Shown: positions 44,545-53,285 of the stretch, one piece after another | How positions within the stretch are numbered: the first letter of the stretch is position 1 | Layout: each line of letters begins with the position of its first letter | From: Nocardiopsis sp. TSRI0078 | GTDB lineage: Bacteria > Actinomycetota > Actinomycetes > Streptosporangiales > Streptosporangiaceae | Reading direction: 5' to 3' | NCBI RefSeq assembly: GCF_001905145.1 | Contig: NZ_LWLB01000012.1 | Location: forward strand, 186,001 to 250,000 | DNA: 64,000 nt | Translations under genes and position numbers: made by a program | Notes under the pieces: generated by a model | Database searches by the model: none | Told to the model about the DNA's origin: nothing | The model's input: only the letters and a program-made list of their open reading frames with translations

Positions 44545-46083
44545 TCAGACCGCGCTGGGCGTGTACTCGTTCAGCCTGGCGGCGAGCAGCTCGGGGACGA
44601 AGGCGTGGAGCGCCGTGCCCTCGGCGGTGTGCTCCTCGCTCAGGATGCGCCCCTCCTCGTACACCCGCGCGACGAGGTCGCCCCGGGAGTAGGGGACGAG
44701 CGCGCGGACCTCGTGCGCCAGCTCGGGCAGCGCGTCGGCCAGCGCCTCCACCAGTTCGGGCACACCCTCCCCGGTGCGGGCCGAGACCTCGACCATGTCC
44801 GGGTAGCGGGTGCGCAGCGTCCTGAGCACGTCGGGGTCGGCGGCGTCCACCTTGTTGACCACGATGAGCTCGGGCACGTCGCCGGCCTCGATGTCGGCGA
44901 ACACCTCGCGGACCGCGCTGATCTGGCTCTCGGGGTCGGGGTGGGACCCGTCGACCACGTGCAGGACCAGGTCGGAGTCGGCGACCTCCTCCAGGGTGGA
45001 GCGGAAGGCCTCCACCAGCTGGTGCGGCAGGTGCCGGACGAAGCCGACGGTGTCGCTGAGCGTGAATCCGCGGCCGTCGGGCGTGCGCGCCTGGCGGACG
45101 GTCGGGTCCAGGGTGGCGAACAGGGCGTTCTCCACCAGGACGCCGGCGCCGGTCAGCCGGTTGAGCAGGCTCGACTTGCCCGCGTTGGTGTACCCGGCGA
45201 TGGCCACGGAGGGCACCTCGCGGGTGCGCCGGACGTCGCGCTTGACCTCGCGCGCGGTGCGCATGTGGGCGAGCTGGCGGCGCAGCTTGGCCATCTTGTC
45301 GTTGATGCGCCGGCGGTCGGTCTCGATCTTGGTCTCACCGGGACCGCGCAGGCCCACGCCGCCGCCCGCACCGCCACCGCCGGAGCCGCCCGCCTGTCGG
45401 GACAGGGAGTCACCCCAGCCGCGCAGCCGCGGCAGCAGGTAGTTGAGCTGGGCGAGTTCGACCTGGGCCTTGCCCTCGCTGCTGCGCGCGTGCTGGGCGA
45501 AGATGTCCAGGATCAGGGCGGTACGGTCGATCACCTTGACCTTGACGACGTCCTCCAGCTGGCGCAGCTGGCCCGGGGTGAGCTCCCCGTCGCAGATCAC
45601 GGTGTCGGCGCCGGTGGCCTCGACGATGTCGTGCAGCTCGGCGGCCTTGCCCTTGCCGACGTAGGTGGCGGGGTCGGGCTTGGAGCGGCGCTGGGTGAGG
45701 CCCTCCAGTACGAGGGCGCCCGCGGTCTCGGACAGGGCCGCCAGCTCGACGAGCGAGTTGTCGGCCTCGGCCTGGGTGCCGTTGGTCCACACGCCGATGA
45801 GGACGACGCGCTCCAGCCGCAGGGAGCGGTACTCGACCTCGGTGACGTCGGTGAGCTCGGTGGAAAGTCCCTGTACGCGTCGCAGCGCGTGACGCTCGGC
45901 GAGTTCCATCTCGCCCTGGTCGGGGACGTTGTTCGGGTCGTCGTAGCGGTCGCCGCCGGTGGCCTGGGCCTCGCGGGACGCGTCTGTTGCGTTGACCCCG
46001 TCCCCGACGGTGATCGCCTCGCGGAACGCGTCCTCGGCCTCGTGGCCGTGACGGGCGCTTCCGCGGGTGTCAGCTGTATTCAT
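44545..46083 (-). CDS. hflX: GTPase HflX
   Basis: 512-residue ribosome-associated GTPase implicated in rescue and splitting of stalled ribosomes. An N-terminal HflX domain (about 90-285; YVGKGKAAEL, GPGETKIETDRRRI) precedes the G domain with GYTNAGKS (297-304), DTVGFVRHLP and NKVD. The first 80 residues are an acidic, low-complexity extension. In actinobacteria hflX commonly lies beside dapF and miaA; here aceB-glcDEF intervenes. Confidence 0.95.
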   Translation of the reverse strand: MNTADTRGSARHGHEAEDAFREAITVGDGVNATDASREAQATGGDRYDDPNNVPDQGEMELAERHALRRVQGLSTELTDVTEVEYRSLRLERVVLIGVWTNGTQAEADNSLVELAALSETAGALVLEGLTQRRSKPDPATYVGKGKAAELHDIVEATGADTVICDGELTPGQLRQLEDVVKVKVIDRTALILDIFAQHARSSEGKAQVELAQLNYLLPRLRGWGDSLSRQAGGSGGGGAGGGVGLRGPGETKIETDRRRINDKMAKLRRQLAHMRTAREVKRDVRRTREVPSVAIAGYTNAGKSSLLNRLTGAGVLVENALFATLDPTVRQARTPDGRGFTLSDTVGFVRHLPHQLVEAFRSTLEEVADSDLVLHVVDGSHPDPESQISAVREVFADIEAGDVPELIVVNKVDAADPDVLRTLRTRYPDMVEVSARTGEGVPELVEALADALPELAHEVRALVPYSRGDLVARVYEEGRILSEEHTAEGTALHAFVPELLAARLNEYTPSAV

Positions 46084-46379
46084 ATCCCTCCAGGTGGGTC
46101 AACGCGATCGCCACCGTGATTCTTCCCGTGGCCGGGCCGTGGCGGTGCCCTGCCGGGTCGATGGTGACACCTCGTCTCCGCCGGGGCACCTGAATTATCG
46201 CAGGGCGCGCGGCGGAGTACGGTACCGCGCGCGGAGCCGGAGCCAATCCTTGCCGCCTTCGGCCAAGAATCACGGAACTTGAACTGAGAAGTTCTTAGGG
46301 TCTTCCCATACCGGGAAACTTCCCGGTCACGTGAGACACACGCGACGTTGACCGCCTGACCGACCGGGCGGTACCTTCA
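46084..46379. promoter_or_regulatory. hflX-aceB divergent gap with an 18-bp palindrome
   Basis: Apart from the aceB operators this gap contains a perfect palindrome with 2-bp spacer, ACCGGGAA-AC-TTCCCGGT (46310-46327), an inverted repeat GAACTT-N8-AAGTTC (46275-46294) and a GCGCGCGG/CCGCGCGC stem (46205-46232). The first is the strongest candidate for another regulator site. No gene is visible. Confidence 0.45.
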
Positions 46380-46415
46380 TTTCCACATACCAGAAGCTAG
46401 TTTCGTATTGCGGAA
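46380..46415 (+). promoter_or_regulatory. paired AllR-type operator upstream of aceB
   Basis: TTTCC-ACATA-CCAGA (46380-46394) and TTTCG-TATTG-CGGAA (46401-46415) start 21 bp apart. The second ends 8 bp before the aceB ATG and overlaps its ribosome-binding site. The first nine bases of the upstream site equal the reverse complement of the hyi site. Repression by the AllR-like protein is inferred. Confidence 0.7.
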
Positions 46416-46423
46416 GGTTTTCC

Positions 46424-48028
46424 ATGGGCGCCACGCACGGGGTCGAAGTCACCGGCCCCCTCCACGAACGGTTCGACGAGATCCTCACCGAGGACGCCCT
46501 CGCCCTCGTCGCCGAGCTGCACCGCACCTTCGAGGGACGCCGCCAGGAGCTCCTCGCCGCGCGCGAGGCCCGCCAGGAGCAGATCTCGGCGGGGGCCGAC
46601 CTCGACTTCCTCCCCGAGACCAAGCACATCCGCGAGGATGACAGCTGGCGGGTCGCCCCGCCCGCCCCGGGCATCACGGACCGGCGGGTCGAGATCACCG
46701 GCCCCACCGACCGCAAGATGACCATCAACGCGCTCAACTCCGGCGCCAAGGTGTGGCTGGCCGACTTCGAGGACGCCAACACCCCGCTGTGGGAGAACAT
46801 GATCGGTGGGCAACTCAACCTGCGCGACGCGCTCGACCGCAGGATCGACTTCACCTCGCCCCAGGGCAAGACCTACGCGCTGAGGGAGGACGACGAGCTC
46901 GCCACCATCGTCGTGCGCCCGCGCGGCTGGCACCTGGACGAGAAGCACATCCTCGTGGACGGCAAGCGCGTCAGCGGCGGCATCGTCGACTTCGCGCTCT
47001 ACTTCTTCCACTGCGCCCAGCGCCAGATCGACAAGGGCAGGGGCCCCTACTTCTACCTGCCCAAGATGGAGAGCCACCTCGAGGCCCGTCTGTGGAACGA
47101 CATCTTCGTCCTGGCCCAGGAGCGCCTGGGGATCGCGCGCGGCACCATCCGCGCCACCTGCCTGATCGAGACCATCCCGGCCGCGTTCGAGATGGAGGAG
47201 ATCCTCTACGAGCTGCGTGAGCACTCCGCCGGGCTCAACGCGGGCCGCTGGGACTACCTGTTCAGCATCATCAAGGTCCACCGCACCCGCGGCCGCGGCT
47301 TCCTGCTCCCCGAGCGCAACGCCGTCACCATGACCGCGCCGATGATGCGGGCCTACACCGAGCTGCTGGTCAAGACCTGCCACAAGCGCGGCGCGCACGC
47401 CATCGGGGGCATGGCGGCCTTCATCCCCTCCCGCAGGGACGAGGAGGTCAACAAGGTCGCCTTCGCCAAGGTCCGCGACGACAAGTCCCGCGAGTCCGGC
47501 GACGGCTTCGACGGCTCCTGGGTGGCCCACCCCGACCTGGTCCCGGTCGCCATGGAGATCTTCGACGGCGTCCTGGGCGAGCGTCCGAACCAGCTCGACA
47601 AGCAGCGCCCCGAGGTGGAGGTCTCCGCCGCCGACCTGCTCGCCGTCAGCCGCACCCCGGGCGGCGTCACCCTCGCCGGCCTGCGCGGCAACATCAACGT
47701 CGCCCTGCAGTACCTGGCGTCGTGGATGGGCGGCAACGGCGCGGTGGCCATCCACAACCTGATGGAGGACGCCGCGACCGCCGAGATCTCGCGCTCCCAG
47801 ATCTGGCAGTGGCTGCACAACGACATCACCCTCGACGACGGCCCCAAGGTCACCGTCGACCTGGTCAAGCAGATCATCGACGAGGAGCTGGCGACCATCC
47901 GGGAGTCCCTGGGCCAAAGCTTCGACGAGAACCTGTTCACGCAGGCCACCGAGCTGTTCACCGAGGTCGCGCTCGCCGACGACTACGTCGACTTCCTGAC
48001 GCTCCCCGCCTACGAGCGCATGCCGTAA
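46424..48028 (+). CDS. aceB: malate synthase A
   Basis: 534-residue malate synthase of the A/short type, condensing glyoxylate and acetyl-CoA to malate. The Mg2+-binding Glu249 (LIETIPAAFEMEE) and Asp277 (NAGRWDYLFSII) and the WLADFEDANTPLWENM segment are conserved, and the C-terminal domain ends with SQIWQWLHNDITLDDG carrying the general-base aspartate. No isocitrate lyase is nearby, so its glyoxylate probably comes from purine and glycolate breakdown. This agrees with the operator pair shared with the allantoin genes and with glcDEF next to it. Confidence 0.96.
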   Translation: MGATHGVEVTGPLHERFDEILTEDALALVAELHRTFEGRRQELLAAREARQEQISAGADLDFLPETKHIREDDSWRVAPPAPGITDRRVEITGPTDRKMTINALNSGAKVWLADFEDANTPLWENMIGGQLNLRDALDRRIDFTSPQGKTYALREDDELATIVVRPRGWHLDEKHILVDGKRVSGGIVDFALYFFHCAQRQIDKGRGPYFYLPKMESHLEARLWNDIFVLAQERLGIARGTIRATCLIETIPAAFEMEEILYELREHSAGLNAGRWDYLFSIIKVHRTRGRGFLLPERNAVTMTAPMMRAYTELLVKTCHKRGAHAIGGMAAFIPSRRDEEVNKVAFAKVRDDKSRESGDGFDGSWVAHPDLVPVAMEIFDGVLGERPNQLDKQRPEVEVSAADLLAVSRTPGGVTLAGLRGNINVALQYLASWMGGNGAVAIHNLMEDAATAEISRSQIWQWLHNDITLDDGPKVTVDLVKQIIDEELATIRESLGQSFDENLFTQATELFTEVALADDYVDFLTLPAYERMP

Positions 48029-48040
48029 TTCCGGCAGGTA

Positions 48041-48055
48041 TTTCACAAAACGGAA
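48041..48055 (+). promoter_or_regulatory. AllR-type operator between aceB and glcD
   Basis: TTTCA-CAAAA-CGGAA matches the TTTCG-N5-CGGAA motif, 13 bp past the aceB stop. A partial match, TTTCG-CCTTG-CGAGC, lies at 48103-48117 on the far side of a hairpin. No second full site at 21-bp spacing is seen, which sets this promoter apart from the other four. Confidence 0.55.
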
Positions 48056-48068
48056 AATAACGTCCACC

Positions 48069-48094
48069 GTGCCCCTTGCCTCGGCAGGGGGCAC
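48069..48094 (+). terminator. hairpin between aceB and glcD
   Basis: GTGCCCCTTGCC (48069-48080) pairs with GGCAGGGGGCAC (48083-48094), 12 bp with one G-T pair and a 2-nt gap that opens to a 4-6 nt loop. It is either the aceB terminator or, if the glcD promoter lies at the operator before it, a leader hairpin. Confidence 0.6.
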
Positions 48095-48175
48095 GGTCGT
48101 ACTTTCGCCTTGCGAGCTCGCATCCGGCGGGAGCGGGGCCACCCGTGTCGGCGCCGGTGGAACCGGGAGGCCTCC

Positions 48176-49666
48176 ATGTCCGAGACCGCGACCCCGACGA
48201 GGGCCCAGGCCGACGTGGCCTCGCTCGTCCCGCGGCTGCGCCGGATCTGCGGCGAGGACGGGGTCCTCACCGACACCGCCCGGCGCCGCACCTACGAGAG
48301 CGACGGCCTCACCCACCACCGCACCGTCCCCGGCGCCGTCGTCCTGCCCACCACGGCCGACCAGGTCGCCGCCGTCGTGCGCCTGTGCGCCGAGAACGGC
48401 GTGCCCTTCGTCCCGCGCGGAGCGGGCACCGGCCTGTCCGCGGGAGCGCTCCCCCACGCCGAGGGCGTCCTGCTCGTCACCTCGCGCATGCGCCGCGTCC
48501 TGGAGATCGACGTCGAGAACGAGTGCGCCGTCGTCGAACCCGGTGTGGCCAACCTCGACGTCACCCGCGCCGCCGCGCCGTACGGCTACTACTACGCCCC
48601 CGACCCCTCCAGCCAGCAGGTGTGCTCCGTGGGCGGCAACGTCGCCGAGAACTCCGGCGGCGCCCACTGCCTCAAGTACGGGTTCACCGTCAACCACGTG
48701 CGCGGACTGGACATCGTCACCCCCTCCGGCGAACAGGTGAGCCTGGGGGGCAAGAGCCCCGGCGCGCACGGCTACGACCTCATCGGCGCCTTCGTCGGCT
48801 CCGAGGGCACCCTGGGCGTGGCCACCCGTGTCACCGTCGGCCTCACCCGGTCCCCGGAGCGGACCGTCACCCTGCTCTTCGCGTTCACCTCGACGGACGC
48901 CGGCGGGCAGGCGGTCGGCTCGATCATCTCCGCCGGGGTGCTGCCCTCGGCCGTCGAGATGATGGACGCGCTGGCCATCGAGGCCGCCGAGAGGGCCGTG
49001 GCCTGCGACTACCCCGCGGGCGCCGCCGCCGTGCTGGTGGTGGAGCTGGACGGGCCCGCCGCCGAGGTCGACGCCCAGCTCGCCGAGGTCACCCGGCTGT
49101 GCGCGGAGGCGGGCGCCTTCGAGACCCGCACCGCCAGCGGAGCCGACGAGCGCGCCCGGATCTGGAAGGGCCGCAAGTCGGCCTTCGCCGCCGTCGGCCG
49201 GATCAGCCCCGCCTACATCGTCCAGGATGGCGTCGTCCCGCGCACCGCCCTGCCCGAGGTGCTGCGCCGCATCACCGAACTGTCGGCCGCGAGCGGCATC
49301 CGCGTCGCCAACGTCTTCCACGCCGGGGACGGCAACCTGCACCCGCTCGTGCTGTTCGACGACGCCGAGCCCGGCGCGGGGGAACGGGCCGAGGAGGTCT
49401 CCGGCGCCATCCTGGACCTGTGCATCGAACACGGCGGGTCCATCACCGGCGAGCACGGCGTGGGCGTGGACAAGGCGTGCAAGATGCCGCGCATGTACGG
49501 CCCCGACGATCTGGCCACCTTCGACCTGTTCCGCCGGGCCCTGGACCCGGACGGGATCGCCAACCCGGACAAGCTGCTGCCCACCCCGCGCCTGTGCGGT
49601 GAGCAGCCCGGCGTGCGCCGGGGGCCGCACCCGCTGGTGGAGTCGGGAAGGGCCGAGCAGTTCTGA
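48176..49666 (+). CDS. glcD: glycolate oxidase FAD subunit GlcD
   Basis: 496-residue FAD-linked oxidase (PCMH-type FAD domain about 45-225, with PRGAGTGLSAG and VGGNVAENSGGAHCLKYG; C-terminal FAD-oxidase domain with VFHAGDGNLHPLV and GEHGVGVDKA). With GlcE and GlcF it oxidises glycolate (or D-lactate-like hydroxyacids) to glyoxylate and passes electrons to the quinone pool. ATG 48176 has GGGAGG upstream. The next two genes encode the partners. Preference for glycolate is inferred from the neighbouring malate synthase. Confidence 0.9.
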   Translation: MSETATPTRAQADVASLVPRLRRICGEDGVLTDTARRRTYESDGLTHHRTVPGAVVLPTTADQVAAVVRLCAENGVPFVPRGAGTGLSAGALPHAEGVLLVTSRMRRVLEIDVENECAVVEPGVANLDVTRAAAPYGYYYAPDPSSQQVCSVGGNVAENSGGAHCLKYGFTVNHVRGLDIVTPSGEQVSLGGKSPGAHGYDLIGAFVGSEGTLGVATRVTVGLTRSPERTVTLLFAFTSTDAGGQAVGSIISAGVLPSAVEMMDALAIEAAERAVACDYPAGAAAVLVVELDGPAAEVDAQLAEVTRLCAEAGAFETRTASGADERARIWKGRKSAFAAVGRISPAYIVQDGVVPRTALPEVLRRITELSAASGIRVANVFHAGDGNLHPLVLFDDAEPGAGERAEEVSGAILDLCIEHGGSITGEHGVGVDKACKMPRMYGPDDLATFDLFRRALDPDGIANPDKLLPTPRLCGEQPGVRRGPHPLVESGRAEQF

Positions 49667-49718
49667 GCACCGGGGCACGCCGGGCGGGACACCAGGACAC
49701 GAGAGCAGGGGGACGCGC

Positions 49719-50942
49719 GTGACACTCGTCGGGGAACCGGGCGCCGGGAGCGGCGCCCTGAGGGAGGGGACCGGCGCCGACGCGGTGGGCGGCCTGGTCC
49801 CCGCACGTGTGGCGCGCCCCGACGGCACCGAGGCGCTGGGGCGGGTCATGGCGGCCGCCGCTCGGGAGGAGCTGGCCGTCGTCGCGCGCGGCAACGGCAC
49901 CGCCCTGGACTGGGGCGGCCTCCCCCGCCGCCTGGACCTGCTCGTGGAAACCGCCGGCCTGTCCTGGATCGAGCACATCGCGGGCGATCTGGTGGTGGAG
50001 GCCGGCGCGGGCACCCCCGTGGACGAGCTGTACGGGGTGCTGGCCGCCGCCGGACAGCGGCTGTCCGCGGACCCGGTGCGCACGGGCGGCACCGTGGGCG
50101 GGATGGTCGCCACGGGTGTGAGCGGTCCGCGCCGCCTGCTCGGCGGGGCGCTGCGCGACCTGGTCATCGGCATGACGGTGGTGCGCGCCGACGGGGTGGT
50201 GGCGCGCAGCGGCGGCCGGGTGGTCAAGAACGTGGCCGGGTACGACCTGGCCAAGCTGCACACCGGCGGGCTGGGCACCCTGGGCGTGATCGCCTCGGTG
50301 GCCTTCCGCCTGCACCCGCTCCCGCCGGCCCTGCGCGTGGTGAGCCGCGCGCTGCCCTCCCACGAGCACGCCGAACGGGCGCTGGAGGCGCTGCGGCGGA
50401 GCACGGTGGTGCCCTCGGCGGTGGAACTGGACCGGCCTCCGGAGGGGCCGGCATGCCTGCGGGTGGTCCTGGAGGGAACCCCGGACGGCGTCGAGGCGCG
50501 GGCGGCCGAGACCTCACGCGCCCTGGGCGGGGAGCCGGAGGTGGCCGACTCCCTGCCCGGGGGCTGGGGCGTCCTGCCCTCCGAGGGCACGCTCGCGCTG
50601 GTGTCGGTGCCGCCCGCCGAGAGCGTCCGGGCCGCCGCACGGGTGGGCGGGCTCTCCGGCGCGGCGGGGGCGCCCGCGCACGTCACCGGTTCCCTCCCCG
50701 CAGGCGCGCTGTACGCGTCCTTCCCCCCGGGTGCCGGTGCCGGGGCCGTGGGAGCGGTGGCCGACGGCGTGCGCTCCGTCCCCGGCTGGTCGATGGCCCT
50801 GCTGCGCGCCGAACCGGACGTCCACACCGCCGGGGTGGACCTGTGGGGCGAGGTTCCCGGCCTGCCGCTGATGCGGGCGGTCAAGGACTCCTTCGACCCC
50901 GGCCACCGACTGGCCCCCGGGCGTTTCGCGGGCGGCATCTGA
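49719..50942 (+). CDS. glcE: glycolate oxidase subunit GlcE
   Basis: 407-residue second FAD-binding subunit. The PCMH FAD domain is visible (VVARGNGTALDWGG, VRTGGTVGGMVATGVSGPRR read in parts, VVKNVAGYDLAKLHTGGLGT), while the C-terminal part is shorter than in GlcD, as usual for GlcE. GTG 49719 is chosen because it follows AGCAGGGGG and the frame upstream overlaps glcD. It lies 52 bp after glcD and 25 bp before glcF. Confidence 0.9.
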   Translation: MTLVGEPGAGSGALREGTGADAVGGLVPARVARPDGTEALGRVMAAAAREELAVVARGNGTALDWGGLPRRLDLLVETAGLSWIEHIAGDLVVEAGAGTPVDELYGVLAAAGQRLSADPVRTGGTVGGMVATGVSGPRRLLGGALRDLVIGMTVVRADGVVARSGGRVVKNVAGYDLAKLHTGGLGTLGVIASVAFRLHPLPPALRVVSRALPSHEHAERALEALRRSTVVPSAVELDRPPEGPACLRVVLEGTPDGVEARAAETSRALGGEPEVADSLPGGWGVLPSEGTLALVSVPPAESVRAAARVGGLSGAAGAPAHVTGSLPAGALYASFPPGAGAGAVGAVADGVRSVPGWSMALLRAEPDVHTAGVDLWGEVPGLPLMRAVKDSFDPGHRLAPGRFAGGI

Positions 50943-50967
50943 AGACCACGAGTACCAGGGAGGGCCC

Positions 50968-52329
50968 GTGACCGACCTACCGGCCGACGCCGCGAACGAG
51001 ACCGCGGGGGCCGCGGACGAGGCTCCGGACGAGCGCGAGCGACTGTTCGGCGAACTCCTCGACGACTGCGTCCACTGCGGGTTCTGCCTGCCCACCTGCC
51101 CCACGCACGTGCTGTGGGGCCAGGAGATGGACTCACCGCGCGGGCGCATCCACCTGATGGAGCAGACGCACACCGAGGACGTGCTCACCGAGGCCGCCGT
51201 CGGGCACTTCGACAACTGCCTGGGCTGTCTGGCGTGCGTGTCCGCGTGCCCCTCGGGGGTGGCCTACGACGCCCTCATCGAGCACACCCGGCACCGGGTG
51301 GAGACCGAGTACGACCGGCCCCGGAGCGAGCGGGCGCTGCGGGGCGCGGTCTTCGCGCTCTTCCCCCACCGGAACAGGCTGCGGCTGCTGCGCGGCCCCC
51401 TGCGCGCCTACCAGGCCAGCGGCGTGTCCTCCCTGGTACGGCGGTCGGGACTGCTGGACCGGATCTCCCCGTCCCTGGCCGCGATGGACCGCGTCGCACC
51501 ATCGCTGTCCTCTCCCCCGCCCGCGCTGCCGGAACGGGTGCCCGCCGTCGGGCGGGCGCGGGCCCGGGTGGGCATGCTGGTGGGCTGTGTGCAGGGGGCG
51601 TTCTTCCCCGAGGTCAACACCGCGACCGCGCGCGTACTGGCCCTGGAGGGCTGCGACGTGGTCGTCCCCCGCTCCCAGGGCTGCTGCGGCGCCCTGTCCG
51701 GACACGCCGGGCGGCTGGAGGAGTCCGCCGGCTTCGCCCGGCGCCTGATCGAGGTGTTCGAGCGCGAGCGCGTGGACCGGATCGTGGTCAACTCGGCGGG
51801 GTGCGGCTCCAGCATGAAGCACCTCGACCGCACCCTGGCCGAGGCGGGCGCCGACGAGGCCTGGGTGCGCCGGGGCCGGGCCCTGGCCGAGCGGGTCGTG
51901 GACCTCACCGAGTTCCTGGTGGACCTGGGCCCGCGGGCCGAGCGCCACCCCCTCCCCCTGCACGCGGCCTACCACGACGCGTGCCACCTCTCCCACGGAC
52001 AGGGCGTCATCCGGCAGCCCCGCGCCCTGCTCGCGGGCATTCCCGGGCTGCGCGTGTCCGACCTGCCCGACAAGGAGGTCTGCTGCGGCTCGGCCGGGGT
52101 GTACAACCTCCTCAGACCCGGGGCCGCCGTGGAGCTGGGCGACCGCAAGGGCCGGGACGTGGCCTCCACCGGCGCGGACGTGCTGGTCTCGGGCAATCCC
52201 GGATGCTCCCTGCAGATCGCCGCCGCCATGAGGCGCGCGGGTTCTCCGATCGCCGTGACGCACACCGCCCAGGTACTGGACGCCTCCCTGCGCGGCCTGC
52301 CCGCGGAGCGGCTGTCGGGCCGTGCCTGA
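50968..52329 (+). CDS. glcF: glycolate oxidase iron-sulfur subunit GlcF
   Basis: 453 residues with two 4Fe-4S motifs at the N-terminus (CVHCGFCLPTCP at about 34-45 and CLGCLACVSACP near 84-95) and two CCG (cysteine-rich) domains further on (CCGALSGH, CCGSAGVYN). It carries electrons from GlcD/E to the respiratory chain. GTG 50968 follows AGGGAGG. It is last in the operon and convergent to dapF; the short intergenic sequence offers only a weak CTGAGCC/GGCTCAG stem as terminator. Confidence 0.93.
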   Translation: MTDLPADAANETAGAADEAPDERERLFGELLDDCVHCGFCLPTCPTHVLWGQEMDSPRGRIHLMEQTHTEDVLTEAAVGHFDNCLGCLACVSACPSGVAYDALIEHTRHRVETEYDRPRSERALRGAVFALFPHRNRLRLLRGPLRAYQASGVSSLVRRSGLLDRISPSLAAMDRVAPSLSSPPPALPERVPAVGRARARVGMLVGCVQGAFFPEVNTATARVLALEGCDVVVPRSQGCCGALSGHAGRLEESAGFARRLIEVFERERVDRIVVNSAGCGSSMKHLDRTLAEAGADEAWVRRGRALAERVVDLTEFLVDLGPRAERHPLPLHAAYHDACHLSHGQGVIRQPRALLAGIPGLRVSDLPDKEVCCGSAGVYNLLRPGAAVELGDRKGRDVASTGADVLVSGNPGCSLQIAAAMRRAGSPIAVTHTAQVLDASLRGLPAERLSGRA

Positions 52330-52359
52330 GCCGGGGCCGACGGGGCTCGGGGCCGGGGC

Positions 52360-53175
52360 TCAGGCCAGCGAGGTCTCGCCCTCGGCCACGATGACGGCGG
52401 GGCCGCGCAGCCGCGCGCCGTCCGGGGCCAGGAGCACGGTGCACTCGCCCCCGAGAACCCGCACACGCCAGGTCGCGCTCTGGCCGGCCGGCGTGGCGGC
52501 AGCGGCGGCCGCGACGATCCCGGTACCGCAGGAGCGGGTCTCGCCGGAGCCGCGCTCGTACACGCGCATCTCCAGCACGCCCGGGGCGACCCTCCTGTAG
52601 ACCTCGACGTTGGCGCCGTCGGGGAAGGCCTCGCCGTCCAGCACCGGAAGCTCGGTCAGGTCCACCTCGGCGACGGGTCCGGACACCTCGCAGGCCAGGT
52701 GGGGGTTGCCCACGGAGATCTGGGTGCCGTGCACGACCTGCCGGGCGAGCTTGGCGGAGGAGGTCCCCTGCACCTCCACGAAGCCCATGTCCACGGTGAT
52801 GTCGCCGTCGTCCCCGACCTGTGCCTCCTTGGCCCCGTCGCGGGTGCCCACCTCGAAGCGGTCGCCCCGGACCAGCCCCGCGTGCAGCAGGTAGCGGGCG
52901 AAGACCCGCACCCCGTTGCCGCACATCTCGGCGATGCTCCCGTCGGCGTTGCGGTAGTCCATGAACCACTCGGGGCGCTCGGCCGTACGCGCGGCCGGGG
53001 CGAGGGTCTCGCCGAAGGCGCGCGTGCGCACCACGCGCAGGACGCCGTCGCCCCCGATCCCGGCGCGACGGTCGCACAGCAGGCGGACGGTCTCCTCCGT
53101 GAGGTCGAGCTCCCCCTCCGGGTCGGGGAGTATCACGAAGTCGTTCTCTGTTCCGTGGCCCTTGGCGAATCGCAT
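52360..53175 (-). CDS. dapF: diaminopimelate epimerase
   Basis: 271-residue epimerase converting LL- to meso-diaminopimelate for lysine and peptidoglycan. The catalytic cysteines are Cys85 (MCGNGVR) and Cys216 (SCGTGI). ATG 53175 gives MRFAKGHGTENDF, the conserved N-terminus, with AGGA 8 bp upstream; in-frame starts at 53184 and 53202 would add non-conserved residues. It diverges from miaA across 110 bp. Confidence 0.95.
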   Translation of the reverse strand: MRFAKGHGTENDFVILPDPEGELDLTEETVRLLCDRRAGIGGDGVLRVVRTRAFGETLAPAARTAERPEWFMDYRNADGSIAEMCGNGVRVFARYLLHAGLVRGDRFEVGTRDGAKEAQVGDDGDITVDMGFVEVQGTSSAKLARQVVHGTQISVGNPHLACEVSGPVAEVDLTELPVLDGEAFPDGANVEVYRRVAPGVLEMRVYERGSGETRSCGTGIVAAAAAATPAGQSATWRVRVLGGECTVLLAPDGARLRGPAVIVAEGETSLA

Positions 53176-53285
53176 GACGACCATCCTAGGTGCGACCGCC
53201 AACCCCGCCCCACTTCGCGCCTTCGCGCCGCCGGCGCCTCCGCCGGACGGGTCGGGGCAGGCCCCGGGCCGAATACGCTGGGGGG

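Noticed and set aside
46397..51136. A 1579-codon open frame on the minus strand across aceB, glcD and glcE
   Set aside because: It is the antisense of three well-recognised genes; long antisense frames are common at this GC content and its translation is low-complexity with no domain.
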